64,000 bases of DNA. Origin: CAZHAX01 sp964530325. Lineage in GTDB: Bacteria > Chloroflexota > Anaerolineae > B4-G1. The notes under the pieces were generated by a model. It did not search any database. It was not told the origin of the DNA and was given only the letters and a program-made list of their open reading frames with translations. Positions 27,445 through 35,860 of the stretch are shown piece by piece. The position numbers were made by a program, and so were the translations under genes. Positions within the stretch are counted from its first letter, which is position 1. Each line of letters begins with the position of its first letter. The DNA is taken from contig CAZHAX010000011.1 of NCBI GenBank assembly GCA_964530325.1, positions 1 to 64,000 on the forward strand, in the 5' to 3' direction.

Positions 27445-28556
27445 CTGGCCATCTCTGCCACGCTGTCCCCGCCCCGCTTCTCGATCAACGCATCAGCCAG
27501 GACCCAGGCGACCATCGCCTCGCCCACGACTGAGGCAGCAGGCACCGCGCAGACGTCCGAGCGCTGATACTCCGTCTTAGCCTGCTTGCCGGTCGCCAGA
27601 TCGACAGAATCGATGGGCGTTGTCGTTGTTGGTATCGGCTTCATCGCCGCTCGCACGACAACAGGCTCGCCGTTCGTCATTCCGCCCTCGACGCCGCCCG
27701 CCCGGTTCGTTGCCCTGATGACGCCGCCCTCGCCGTCCGGGCGCATGGCGTCGTGGACCTGCGTGCCTGGAAGTCGAGAGTTGCGGAAAGCAGGGCCGAT
27801 AGCCACGCCCTTGACAGCGGGGATGGACATGACCGCAGCTGCCAGGCGGCCATCGATCCGCCGATCCCACTGGGCGTAGCTGCCAAGTCCGACCGGCACG
27901 CCGGTGGCGGCTACGACGAAGACGCCGCCGAGCGAGTCGCCGGCCTCCGCCGCAGCATCGATTGCCTTTCGCATACGCTCCGCTGCCTTCTCGTCTGGGC
28001 AGCGCACGTCGCTGTTCTCAGCCAGTGCCCAGATCTCGTGGGGCGGCCGGTCGAGAGGCTCGGAGTCCACGTCTCCTATCTCTTCCACCCAGCTGCCAAC
28101 GGCCACTTCGAGGTGGGCCAGGAGCCGCTTCGCCACTGAGCCCACAGCCACTCGCGCGGCAGTCTCGCGGGCGCTGGCCCGCTCAAGCACGGGTCGGGCG
28201 TCGCTTAATCCGTACTTGATCATGCCGGCGTAGTCGGCGTGGCCGGGGCGTGGCACGGTCAACGGCTCCAGCTCGCCGGACGCCCAGCGATCACGCCAAT
28301 TCGGCCAGTCCCTATTGTCGATGCGCATTACCAGCGGGGCTCCGGTCGTCAAGCCCGCGATGACGCCGCCGAGGATCTCCACCTGATCCTTCTCAATCTC
28401 CATTCTTGCCCCGCGCCCATAGCCACCCTGCCTGCGGGCTAGATCGCGGTTGATTGCCTCGAGGTCGACACTGAGGCCAGCGGGGAGACCCTCCACAATC
28501 GCCGTGAGGCAGGGACCGTGGGACTCGCCACCCGTCATGTATCGCAGCATGCTCAT
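27441..28556 (-). CDS. aroC: Chorismate synthase
   Basis: A 371-residue chorismate synthase with family signatures GESHGPCLTAIVEGLPAG at the N-terminus, RPGHADYAGMIKYG, ARETAARVAVGSVAKRLL and GGVEGGMTNGEPVVVR. It eliminates phosphate from EPSP to form chorismate and needs reduced FMN. First gene of the aroC-aroKB-aroQ-aminotransferase operon. ATG 28556 is used; an in-frame ATG two codons later is possible. A long leader (about 220 nt) separates it from the promoter at 28785-28813. Confidence 0.96.
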   Translation of the reverse strand: MSMLRYMTGGESHGPCLTAIVEGLPAGLSVDLEAINRDLARRQGGYGRGARMEIEKDQVEILGGVIAGLTTGAPLVMRIDNRDWPNWRDRWASGELEPLTVPRPGHADYAGMIKYGLSDARPVLERASARETAARVAVGSVAKRLLAHLEVAVGSWVEEIGDVDSEPLDRPPHEIWALAENSDVRCPDEKAAERMRKAIDAAAEAGDSLGGVFVVAATGVPVGLGSYAQWDRRIDGRLAAAVMSIPAVKGVAIGPAFRNSRLPGTQVHDAMRPDGEGGVIRATNRAGGVEGGMTNGEPVVVRAAMKPIPTTTTPIDSVDLATGKQAKTEYQRSDVCAVPAASVVGEAMVAWVLADALIEKRGGDSVAEMAR

Positions 28557-28784
28557 TGTCCCTTGTTGGACGTATCACTCCGGGGCAGCCAGGCCGGAAC
28601 CAGGCACCCTTCATACCGGGCTAGTAAGCACAGTGGCAGGCGTCCGATGCGCGGTTGCCTTCAGACGACTGCCGCTGAGCAACCCGGCGTCATAGTTGCG
28701 AGTTGGCCCTGTCGAGTCGGCTGCCGGTGGCTCCTGGTGTGGGACTGCCCGGCCGGCACACGCTACGCCCTCGGGCCCGGGTCC
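28557..28784 (-). other. Long untranslated leader of the aro operon
   Basis: About 220 nt between the predicted aro start site and aroC. No established gene lies in it. A short reading frame on the same strand begins at 28614 with Met-Lys-Gly-Ala-Trp-Phe and runs into aroC in another frame; it could be a leader peptide or chance. I find no convincing T-box core. Confidence 0.35.
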
Positions 28785-28813
28785 ATTATACCTTTCCCAC
28801 ACGCAGGACGCAA
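28785..28813 (-). promoter_or_regulatory. Promoter of the aro operon
   Basis: Minus strand TTGCGT (28813-28808), 17 bp, TATAAT (28790-28785). It faces away from the plus promoter at 28820-28848, only a few bases apart. Confidence 0.65.
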
Positions 28814-28819
28814 AGCGAC

Positions 28820-28848
28820 TTGGCCCGGTCATGGAGGCATGCTATAAT
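28820..28848 (+). promoter_or_regulatory. Promoter of the beta-lactamase-like gene
   Basis: TTGGCC (28820-28825), a 17-bp spacer, TATAAT (28843-28848) with an upstream TG (extended -10). An AGGAGG site then precedes the TTG start at 28878. Confidence 0.65.
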
Positions 28849-28877
28849 CGGCGGGCGCGTACATAAGGAGGAAGGGA

Positions 28878-30308
28878 TTGCGTCGCAGAAGCAGAGCGCT
28901 TGTCTGGCTGATAGTCATCATAGCAGCCGCGGCCCTGTTCCTCGCCTGGCAGTACATCGACTTCGGCCAGGCGAGCCAGGTGCTGCCTGATGGATTGAAG
29001 ATCGGTGGTCTGGGTGTAGGAGGAATGACCCGCGCCGAGGCGCTGGCGGCTGTCGAGGCAGCCCTAGCCGAACCGGTCGCGGTGATCTACCAGGAAGAGA
29101 CGCTCCTACTTCCTCGCGATACGGTAGAGCTGCGCTATGACCCAGAGGGCACTACCGCTAACCTGGATGCGGCGCTGCGCCCGTGCCGCGGGGTTCAGGG
29201 GTTCATCTCCTACGTCCTGCGGCGGCCGGTGGAGGAGATCGACGTCGAGATCAGTGCCACGTACTCTTCCGAACGCCTCGACGGCTACCTGATGCGTATA
29301 GCTGGGGAGTATGACCATCCTCCGCAAGGCCCGGTCCCGCTGCCCGCCGAGCTGTCCTTCCGACCTGGACGGGCGGGCTACGTGTTGGATATCGAGGCCT
29401 CTCATACGGCCGTAGCCGCCGCGCTGCAGTCGGCCGCCAACTGCACGGCCGAGCTGGTCGTGGAGATCGCGGACGCGCCCGAGCCGGATCTGGACGCGCT
29501 AGGCGAGCTGGTAGGCGTGCTCCTCGAAGACCACCCAGACGTTACCGCCGGCGTCTTTGTCAAGGACCTGCAGAATGGAGATGAGCTGGCGATCAACGGC
29601 GACGTAGCCTTCTCCGGGCTCAGCGTCTTCAAGATAGTCATCTTGGCGGAGACCTACAGAGCTCTGGAGGCGCCCCTGGATCTCTACGTGCAGGACTACA
29701 TAAGCGACGCGCTAGGGCTGATCAGCAGCAACTTCAAGGCGAATCTGCTACTGGGGGACGTGATCGATGACGGAGACGGGTTCCAGGGTGCGGAGAACGT
29801 CACCGCCTCTCTGAGCTGGCTGGGGCTGCGCAACTCGTTCATGTCCGCGCCCTACGACCGCGACTGCTCCTATATGGTCTCCACTCCGGCCAACTCACGC
29901 ACGGACATCACGACAGATCCCGACCCCTGCGTTCAGACGACGGCGGCGGACATGGGCCTGCTCTTGGAGATGATATACGAATGTAGCCAGGGCGGCGGAG
30001 CGCTGATGGTGGCCTATCCAACCGCATTTACCGCTTCAGAATGCGAGGAGATGATAGCGTGGATGGCCCGCAACAGCTTCGATACGCTTATCGAGGCCAA
30101 TCTTCCTGAGGGCACGGTCGTGGCTCACAAGCATGGCTTTGGCGACGGCGGGCCGCATGCCGATGCCGGGATCGTTTTCACCCCCGGCGGCGACTACGTG
30201 CTGGTGGTCTATCTCTACGCACCTCGATACCTGGAATGGGCGGAGGGCCAGCCGCTGATAGCGGACATATCGCTTGCCGCGTACAATTACTTCAATCCGG
30301 CCGAGTAG
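28878..30308 (+). CDS. Membrane-anchored class A beta-lactamase-like serine hydrolase with YoaR/VanW-type N-domain
   Basis: A 476-residue protein starting at TTG 28878 after AGGAGG. One N-terminal membrane helix (LVWLIVIIAAAALFLAW) is followed by a peptidoglycan-binding-like domain of the YoaR/PG_binding_4 type (LKIGGLGVGGMTRAEALAAV). Residues ~215-476 resemble class A beta-lactamases/penicillin-binding transpeptidase folds. The SxxK motif is GLSVFKIV, and KHG in VVAHKHGFGD takes the place of the usual KTG. No clear SDN or catalytic Glu (E166-like) motif is seen, so beta-lactam hydrolysis is doubtful; a cell-wall peptidase or binding role fits better. It sits alone between the aro promoter and the kinase operon. 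Confidence 0.75.
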   Translation: MRRRSRALVWLIVIIAAAALFLAWQYIDFGQASQVLPDGLKIGGLGVGGMTRAEALAAVEAALAEPVAVIYQEETLLLPRDTVELRYDPEGTTANLDAALRPCRGVQGFISYVLRRPVEEIDVEISATYSSERLDGYLMRIAGEYDHPPQGPVPLPAELSFRPGRAGYVLDIEASHTAVAAALQSAANCTAELVVEIADAPEPDLDALGELVGVLLEDHPDVTAGVFVKDLQNGDELAINGDVAFSGLSVFKIVILAETYRALEAPLDLYVQDYISDALGLISSNFKANLLLGDVIDDGDGFQGAENVTASLSWLGLRNSFMSAPYDRDCSYMVSTPANSRTDITTDPDPCVQTTAADMGLLLEMIYECSQGGGALMVAYPTAFTASECEEMIAWMARNSFDTLIEANLPEGTVVAHKHGFGDGGPHADAGIVFTPGGDYVLVVYLYAPRYLEWAEGQPLIADISLAAYNYFNPAE

Positions 30309-30403
30309 CTTCGGTGGGCAGTGTCCCCCGTGCTGTTCCCGGCAATTGGTCGCGCTGAGTTGGGCGGATTCGACGGCGGTGGCCGCCGAAATCGCCCGCA
30401 GCG

Positions 30404-30431
30404 TTGCGCGTTTGCCCTTTTAGCCTATAAT
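30404..30431 (+). promoter_or_regulatory. Promoter of the kinase-phosphatase-FHA operon
   Basis: TTGCGC (30404-30409), 16 bp, TATAAT (30426-30431). It leaves a leader of roughly 70 nt to the kinase ATG at 30507. Confidence 0.6.
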
Positions 30432-30506
30432 TGACCCAAGGATGCCTCCAGGCCGCCTGGGCATCAGAAGTGCCGGTACAGGCCGCGAAAGCGCGCTCGT
30501 GCGAGT

Positions 30507-32501
30507 ATGGAACCCCAAGAAACACGCCATCTCGATCCGTCCAGCGCACCGGGGGCAGAGACGGGCTCCGGGGAGGCCCCTGGCAGCGCCCAAGACGCTG
30601 TCAAGCCCGGACAGCCTATGGAGACGCGCCACATAGCCTCTGCGCCTGGAGAGCACCAGCCCGTCGCGTCCGAAGGCCAGCTGCCGGACGGACACCTCCT
30701 GCAGGAGCGGTACCGGATAATGGGGCTGATCGGGGTCGGCGGCATGAGCGCCGTATACAAGGCCCAGGACACCCGTTTCAGCAGGGCCACCCGCGTATGT
30801 GTGGTCAAGGAGATGCTGAACACAGCCACGGACCCGGAAGTGCGCGCCATGATCAAGCGCAACTTCGACCGGGAGGCCAACATCCTGGCTACGCTCAGCA
30901 GCCCCGGCATCGTCCAGGTATACGACTACTTCACCGAGGGCGACCGCAACTACCTCGTCTTGGAGTACATCGACGGAAAGGACCTGGAAGCCATCCTGGC
31001 GGCCACGGAGGGCTTCGTCCCCGAAGCCCAGGTTGTGAGTTGGGCCGTGCAGGTGTGCGAAGTGCTGACCTATCTTCACAGCCGCGAGCCGCAGCCGGTG
31101 ATCTTCCGCGATATCAAGCCCTCCAACATCATGCTCGATAGCCACAATCGCATCCGTCTCGTCGATTTCGGCATCGCCAGGGTCTTCCACAGCGGCCAGA
31201 AGGGTACGATGATCGGCACTGAGGGGTACTCCCCGCCTGAGCAGTACCGGGGTATTGCCGAGCCCAGGGTCGATGTCTACGCGCTTGGCGCGACCATGCA
31301 CCATCTGCTGAGCAAGCAGGATCCGAGGCTCGAGCCCCCTTTCTCCTTTCACGAGCGGCCGATCCACGACAAGAACCCCACCGTATCGCGCGAGCTGGAG
31401 GAGATAGTTGGCCGGGCGCTGGAGTACGACATCCACAAGCGCTTCGGCTCCGCTGAGGAGATGCGCCGCGCGCTTCTTACCCTCAGCTCGGCGCGAGAGA
31501 TCTCGCGCACGGGTCTCTTCTCGGGTGGGGTGGCGCTCGGCGGTGACGTTGTGCCCCTGTGGCGCTTCGCCTGCGAGGACGAGGTGCGTTCGACACCGGC
31601 TGTCCGGGATGGCGTCGTCTACGTGGGCTCATACGACAGCAACGTCTATGCGCTCAGCGCCGAAGATGGCAAGTTCCTCTGGAAGTACGCAACGGAGGGA
31701 GGGATCGGCTCTTCACCCTGTATTGAACAGGGTAGAGTCTTCATCGGCTCGTCCGACCGGGTGGCCTACGCAATCAACGCCGATACGGGCCGGATCGTAT
31801 GGACCTGCCCGACCAAGGAAAGCGTATGGTCGTCGCCTCGTGCTGCCTTCGACCACGTGTTCTTCGGCTCTGATGACTGGCACCTCTACGCCGCCAACAT
31901 TCACAGTGGCCGCGTGGCCTGGGCCTTCGAGACCGAGGGCAAGGTTCGCTCGTCTCCAGCCGTCGGTGGGGACACGGTGTTCGTGGGTAGCGAGGGCGGC
32001 ATGGTATATGCGGTCGACATCAGCGGCAAGCTCCGCTGGCGATTCCGGGCTCGCCGGGGAGTGACATCCTCGCCCGTGGCGTCGGAAGAAATGGTCTACG
32101 TTGGCAGCCAGGATTGGTACCTGTACGGGCTGGACGCGCGCTCCGGCTGGGCGGTGTGGCGCTACCGCACGGACGGGGCTGTTACTTCCTCCCCTGCGCT
32201 GAGCGAGGGGATCGTGTTCATCGGCTCTTCTGACTGCTCCATGCATGCCGTGGACGCGGGAAGTGGCCGCCTGGTATGGAAGTACCAAGCGGGGAACCAG
32301 ATCACTTCCTCTCCGGCGGTGGCCCAAGGGGCAGTCTACTTCGGGTCGATCGACGGGGGTGTCTACTGCCTGGACGCGCAGACGGGAGACTTCAGATGGC
32401 GGTTCCAGTCGGACGGCCCGGTCGCCTCGTCTCCCTTCGTGGTCGATGAGGTAGTCTATATCGGCTCGGCCGATAGGTACGTATATGCACTGACGGCTTA
32501 G
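30507..32501 (+). CDS. Ser/Thr protein kinase with C-terminal PQQ-like beta-propeller
   Basis: A 664-residue protein. The kinase domain covers residues ~70-330: glycine loop IGVGGMSAVYKA, Lys in VCVVKEML, catalytic loop VIFRDIKPSNIML, DFG in LVDFGIAR and GTEGYSPPEQY in the activation segment. The usual His/Tyr of HRD is Phe, as in some related bacterial kinases. From residue ~345 about seven or eight repeats of the type SSPAV-x-VYVGS-x-YAL-W-Y build a PQQ-like propeller. No membrane helix is evident, so the propeller is probably cytoplasmic and may bind targets or sense a ligand. It leads a same-strand set with PP2C, J-domain/VWA, FHA, response regulator and GTPase genes. Confidence 0.92.
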   Translation: MEPQETRHLDPSSAPGAETGSGEAPGSAQDAVKPGQPMETRHIASAPGEHQPVASEGQLPDGHLLQERYRIMGLIGVGGMSAVYKAQDTRFSRATRVCVVKEMLNTATDPEVRAMIKRNFDREANILATLSSPGIVQVYDYFTEGDRNYLVLEYIDGKDLEAILAATEGFVPEAQVVSWAVQVCEVLTYLHSREPQPVIFRDIKPSNIMLDSHNRIRLVDFGIARVFHSGQKGTMIGTEGYSPPEQYRGIAEPRVDVYALGATMHHLLSKQDPRLEPPFSFHERPIHDKNPTVSRELEEIVGRALEYDIHKRFGSAEEMRRALLTLSSAREISRTGLFSGGVALGGDVVPLWRFACEDEVRSTPAVRDGVVYVGSYDSNVYALSAEDGKFLWKYATEGGIGSSPCIEQGRVFIGSSDRVAYAINADTGRIVWTCPTKESVWSSPRAAFDHVFFGSDDWHLYAANIHSGRVAWAFETEGKVRSSPAVGGDTVFVGSEGGMVYAVDISGKLRWRFRARRGVTSSPVASEEMVYVGSQDWYLYGLDARSGWAVWRYRTDGAVTSSPALSEGIVFIGSSDCSMHAVDAGSGRLVWKYQAGNQITSSPAVAQGAVYFGSIDGGVYCLDAQTGDFRWRFQSDGPVASSPFVVDEVVYIGSADRYVYALTA

Positions 32502-32623
32502 CAGGGACCGCCGATTGCACAGGGACGGGCGATGCCCCATTCAGGCCCCGGGTCGGCGCGCAGCAGACATGACGATCCACGCAGGCAAGACCTAGAGTCT
32601 GGCCTCAAGGAGATGAGCTCTAC

Positions 32624-33490
32624 ATGATCGATTTCCTGCGCCGCGTACTGAGGCTGGGGAGTGCGGCAGGCAGCGGCAGGCGGAGACGCGGCCGAGGGAT
32701 ATCTCCTACTGCTGAGAGCGGCCTGGAGGTGGGGTGGGCTACTGACGTCGGTGCGGTTCGTGGCCACAATGAGGACGCGGCCTTCGTGATGACTTCCATC
32801 CGCGCCGGCGACGATGCCACACCAATGTTCGGGTTCTTTGGCATAGCTGACGGAATGGGTGGCCACAGGGCAGGTGAGGTGGCCAGTTCGGTCGCGGTCA
32901 GCGCGGTCGCCCATCACGTTGTGAGCCGTTTCTATCTGCCGGCCCTGATCAGTCACCAGCGTGATGGGGCGGAGCCCACGTTGAGCGACGTCCTGGTGGA
33001 GGCGGTAAAGGCCGCCAACAGAGCCGTCTCAACTGAGGCGCCTGGTGGTGGTACAACGCTGACGTGTGCCCTGGTCCTCGGCGAGCGGGCCTACATTGCA
33101 CACGTCGGAGATAGCAGGGCCTACATCGTGGGCAACAAAGGGTTCGAGCAGGTGACGCACGACCACTCGCTCGTTGACCGTCTGATCGAGCTGGGGGAGC
33201 TAGACCGCGAGGAGGCGGTCAATCACCCGCAGCGCAACGTGCTCTATCGGGCCGTCGGCCAGAGCGCTGCGCTGGAGGTGGACACGCACGTACGGACGGT
33301 ACCGCCGGGATGTCAGTTGCTCTTGTGCAGCGACGGCCTGTGGAGTGAGCTGAACGATGGCGAGATGCTGAATCTCATCTCCAATGCGCCATCGCTTCAG
33401 GCGGCATGCGACGACCTGGTAGCCGCTGCCAATCGGGCCGGCGGTCACGACAACTCGACCGTCGTCCTGGTGGGGTGGAGTTCACAGTAG
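32624..33490 (+). CDS. PP2C-family protein phosphatase
   Basis: A 288-residue PP2C with metal-binding motifs GAVRGHNEDAAFV, GIADGMGGHRAGE, HVGDSRAYI, LLCSDGLW and GGHDNSTVVLV. It should remove phosphate from Ser/Thr residues placed by the upstream kinase. It begins at ATG 32624 after AAGGAGATG. An N-terminal Arg-rich stretch (GSGRRRRGRG) precedes the catalytic fold. The downstream J-domain gene starts 2 bp after its stop, so both are surely co-transcribed. Confidence 0.93.
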   Translation: MIDFLRRVLRLGSAAGSGRRRRGRGISPTAESGLEVGWATDVGAVRGHNEDAAFVMTSIRAGDDATPMFGFFGIADGMGGHRAGEVASSVAVSAVAHHVVSRFYLPALISHQRDGAEPTLSDVLVEAVKAANRAVSTEAPGGGTTLTCALVLGERAYIAHVGDSRAYIVGNKGFEQVTHDHSLVDRLIELGELDREEAVNHPQRNVLYRAVGQSAALEVDTHVRTVPPGCQLLLCSDGLWSELNDGEMLNLISNAPSLQAACDDLVAAANRAGGHDNSTVVLVGWSSQ

Positions 33491-33492
33491 GC

Positions 33493-34971
33493 ATGTCCGA
33501 AGAGAGCAAGACGGAAAAGGACTACTACGCAGTCCTGGGCCTCACTCCATCCGCGTCAGATAAGGAGATAAGGCGGGCGTATCGGGTGCTTGCCCGCAAG
33601 TTCCACCCAGACACGCGATCTGGCGAGACGGCGACAGCACTCTTCCACGAGGTCCAGGTAGCCTACGCCGTTCTGAGCGATCCCCGGCGCCGTCGCGCGT
33701 ACGATCGGACGCGTTCGGCGGCTGAGGAGACGGCCGAGCCGCTCCTCTCGTGGGAGGTCCTGCTGAGCCGGACTCAGCTCTGCTCGCTCCACGATGAGCA
33801 AGTCCTTTACGCGCTGCTCACCATCAAGCCTACGGCGGATGCGCGCTCTCACCGGCTGCCTGTCAACCTGTGCCTGGTGGTGGACCGTAGCACGTCTATG
33901 CAGGGGGCCCGTCTTGACAGTCTGAAGCAGGCAGCTCACAACATAGTCGATGATTTGCAGGAGAAAGACTCTCTGGCCATAGTTGCCTTCCACGACCGGG
34001 CTGAGGTAGTGCTTCCGAGTCAAACAGACGTGAATCCGGCCCTGGCCAAGGCGAAGATATCTACAATCCATGCAGGTGGGGGCACGGAGATACTGGGCGG
34101 ACTAAAGGCTGGCCTCGAGGAGCTGGAGCGCCACGACAGTGACTCCGTAGTCAGCCACCTGATTCTGCTTACGGATGGCCAGACCTACGGGGACGACGAG
34201 GAATGCCTGTCTGAGTCCAGGCGGGCCGGCGCGCGCCGCATCGGCATCACCGCCATGGGTATCGGCGATGACTGGAACGATGCCCTACTGGACGAGATGG
34301 CCGCCCAGAACGGCGGCCGAGCACTTTACATCTCCTCCCCGAGCCAAGTCCGTTCTCTGTTGCAGCAGAGAGTACGGGGCCTGAGCAAGATCTTTGCCCA
34401 CTCTATGCGCCTTGATGTCCGCTGCTCGGAGGACGCTTGGCTGGAGAGCCAGTATCGCGTCACGCCCTATCTGGACAGTCTGTCCGTTACGAACGGTGAG
34501 GCGAACCTGGGCGCTTTGCGGGGCGACGTCCCGCTCACGCTGCTGCTTGAGATCGGAGTCGCCCAGAAGGCCCCTGGGGAGCAGCATCTGGTCGATATGG
34601 AGTTGACGGCCGATATCCCGGCCCGAGGCGCCCGGCAGGAGCGGCTGCGCCGGCGGATCGACGTGACGTTCACCGGAGCGGAGCCGCAGCCGGAGTCCGT
34701 TCCTCCCGCCCTTGTCAGTGCCCTTAGCAGGGTCACGCTGTACCGTATCCAGGCTCGCGCCTGGGCCGCCCTCGAGAGTGGCGATGCCGAGGAGGCCACA
34801 CGCCACCTGGAGATGGTCGCCACACGCTTTTTTGATCTGGGAGAGCAGCAGCTGGCCCGAGCGGCCATGCTGGAGGCCGGCCGCATCGCCAAGGGCGGAA
34901 CGCCGACATCGAAAGGCCGCAAGGAGATCAAGTACGGAACACGAGCGCTGACGATAGCGCGTCGGAGATGA
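33493..34971 (+). CDS. J-domain / von Willebrand factor A fusion protein
   Basis: A 492-residue protein. Residues ~8-75 are a J-domain (KDYYAVLGLTPSASDKEIRR, then ARKFHPDTR with the HPD tripeptide), which should stimulate an Hsp70. Residues ~115-310 are a VWA domain with an intact MIDAS: DRSTSM (DxSxS), GGGTEI (Thr) and LLTDGQT (Asp). The rest is a beta-rich VWA-accessory region and a helical C-terminus with a TPR-like stretch (RVTLYRIQARAWAALESGD, HLEMVATRFFDLG). Such VWA proteins with PP2C and kinase neighbours recall TerY-type triads. An attached J-domain is unusual. The ATG at 33493 follows the PP2C stop by 2 bp; upstream in-frame codons belong to the PP2C gene. Confidence 0.9.
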   Translation: MSEESKTEKDYYAVLGLTPSASDKEIRRAYRVLARKFHPDTRSGETATALFHEVQVAYAVLSDPRRRRAYDRTRSAAEETAEPLLSWEVLLSRTQLCSLHDEQVLYALLTIKPTADARSHRLPVNLCLVVDRSTSMQGARLDSLKQAAHNIVDDLQEKDSLAIVAFHDRAEVVLPSQTDVNPALAKAKISTIHAGGGTEILGGLKAGLEELERHDSDSVVSHLILLTDGQTYGDDEECLSESRRAGARRIGITAMGIGDDWNDALLDEMAAQNGGRALYISSPSQVRSLLQQRVRGLSKIFAHSMRLDVRCSEDAWLESQYRVTPYLDSLSVTNGEANLGALRGDVPLTLLLEIGVAQKAPGEQHLVDMELTADIPARGARQERLRRRIDVTFTGAEPQPESVPPALVSALSRVTLYRIQARAWAALESGDAEEATRHLEMVATRFFDLGEQQLARAAMLEAGRIAKGGTPTSKGRKEIKYGTRALTIARRR

Positions 34972-34975
34972 TTCG

Positions 34976-35488
34976 ATGGTTGAGTGCCCGTCGTGCGGCC
35001 GGAAACACCGTCCGGGAACCCTGTTCTGCAGCGAATGCGGCGTCTATCTGCCCACCGGTGGTCCCCTGCGAACAGAGCCGCTACCCGAGGAAGAGCTGCC
35101 CACTGCCCGAGCTACTCCCTGGGGCACCAGCACGCCCGGTGGCGAGGGTGAAACCACACCACCGGTGCAGATGCGTCTGCAAGTTGTGGCCACAGGCCGG
35201 GAGATCCAGTTGCCACCCACTCCTGAGGTCTACGTGGGTCGTCTGGACGCGGCGCATGGGATCTTCCCGGACGTCGACCTTACGCCGGACGGAGGACTAG
35301 ATTCCGGCGTGTCCCGCCGCCACTGCAAGATCCACCAGAGGGGTTCTGCGCATCTGGTGGAGGACATTGGTAGTGCCAATGGCACGTTTGTGAACGGGCG
35401 TCGACTCACACCCTATCTGCCCCATTCACTCGACAACGGCGACGAGCTGCAGTTGGGTCATGTCAAGCTGCTGGTCGTAATCCAGTAG
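34976..35488 (+). CDS. Zinc-ribbon / FHA-domain phosphopeptide-binding protein
   Basis: A 170-residue protein. The N-terminus is a zinc ribbon with two CxxC knuckles (ECPSCGRKHRPGTLFCSECG). A Pro/Thr-rich linker contains several Thr that could be kinase sites (GETTPP). The C-terminal FHA domain has YVGRLDAAHG, GVSRRHCKI and GSANGTFVNG, the phosphothreonine-binding loops. It probably recognises proteins phosphorylated by the upstream kinase. It begins 4 bp after the J-domain/VWA gene. Confidence 0.92.
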   Translation: MVECPSCGRKHRPGTLFCSECGVYLPTGGPLRTEPLPEEELPTARATPWGTSTPGGEGETTPPVQMRLQVVATGREIQLPPTPEVYVGRLDAAHGIFPDVDLTPDGGLDSGVSRRHCKIHQRGSAHLVEDIGSANGTFVNGRRLTPYLPHSLDNGDELQLGHVKLLVVIQ

Positions 35489-35512
35489 CCGGCCACGAGG
35501 GGAGAACGCGAC

Positions 35513-35755
35513 ATGAGTCAGACCGTGATCGTCCATCTGCTGAACGAGGACCCGGTCGTGGGAGAGATAGAGAACCTTCCCGAAAGCCAGGATTCGGCTA
35601 TCGTTCTGAGCAACGTCCGCAGAAGAGACGGGCGGGACGTATCATATGTACTCCCTGAGACCAGTCATGTGATCTACCCGTGGGTCCGCATCCACTGCAT
35701 CGAGATCCTGCCCACTGAGGCTGAGAAGGAGATAGTGACGTTCATCCGCGAGTGA
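35513..35755 (+). CDS. 80-residue protein of unknown function in the kinase operon
   Basis: A soluble 80-residue protein (MSQTVIVHLLNEDPVVGEIE, NVRRRDGRDVSYVLPET, VRIHCIEILPTEAEKEIV). I recognise no family. Alternating hydrophobic residues suggest a small beta-barrel, perhaps Sm-like, but this is a guess. It starts at ATG 35513 after AGGGGAGAA, 24 bp past the FHA gene, so it belongs to the operon and may be an adaptor. Confidence 0.7.
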   Translation: MSQTVIVHLLNEDPVVGEIENLPESQDSAIVLSNVRRRDGRDVSYVLPETSHVIYPWVRIHCIEILPTEAEKEIVTFIRE

Positions 35756-35860
35756 AGCGCGGGCCGGCCGCTCGCGCTCACCCGACCACAGCGCAGGGGG
35801 GGGTGGGCAGGCGCCGTGTGGCAGCCGCGGGCACCATTCTCCTGCTCCGAATCCGGTTCG

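Noticed and set aside
28557..28784. T-box riboswitch in the aroC leader (AGGGTG followed by GGTTCC)
   Set aside because: The spacing and the conserved AGGGTGGNACCGCG core do not match.
28806..28817. GGACGCAAAGCG resembling part of a c-di-GMP class I riboswitch
   Set aside because: It overlaps the -35 elements of both promoters, so it would not be transcribed from them, and the GGTCACGCACAGGGCAAACC-like part is absent.
31560..32480. Tandem DNA repeats in the 3' half of the kinase gene
   Set aside because: The periodicity is at protein level (beta-propeller blades); the DNA copies are well diverged.
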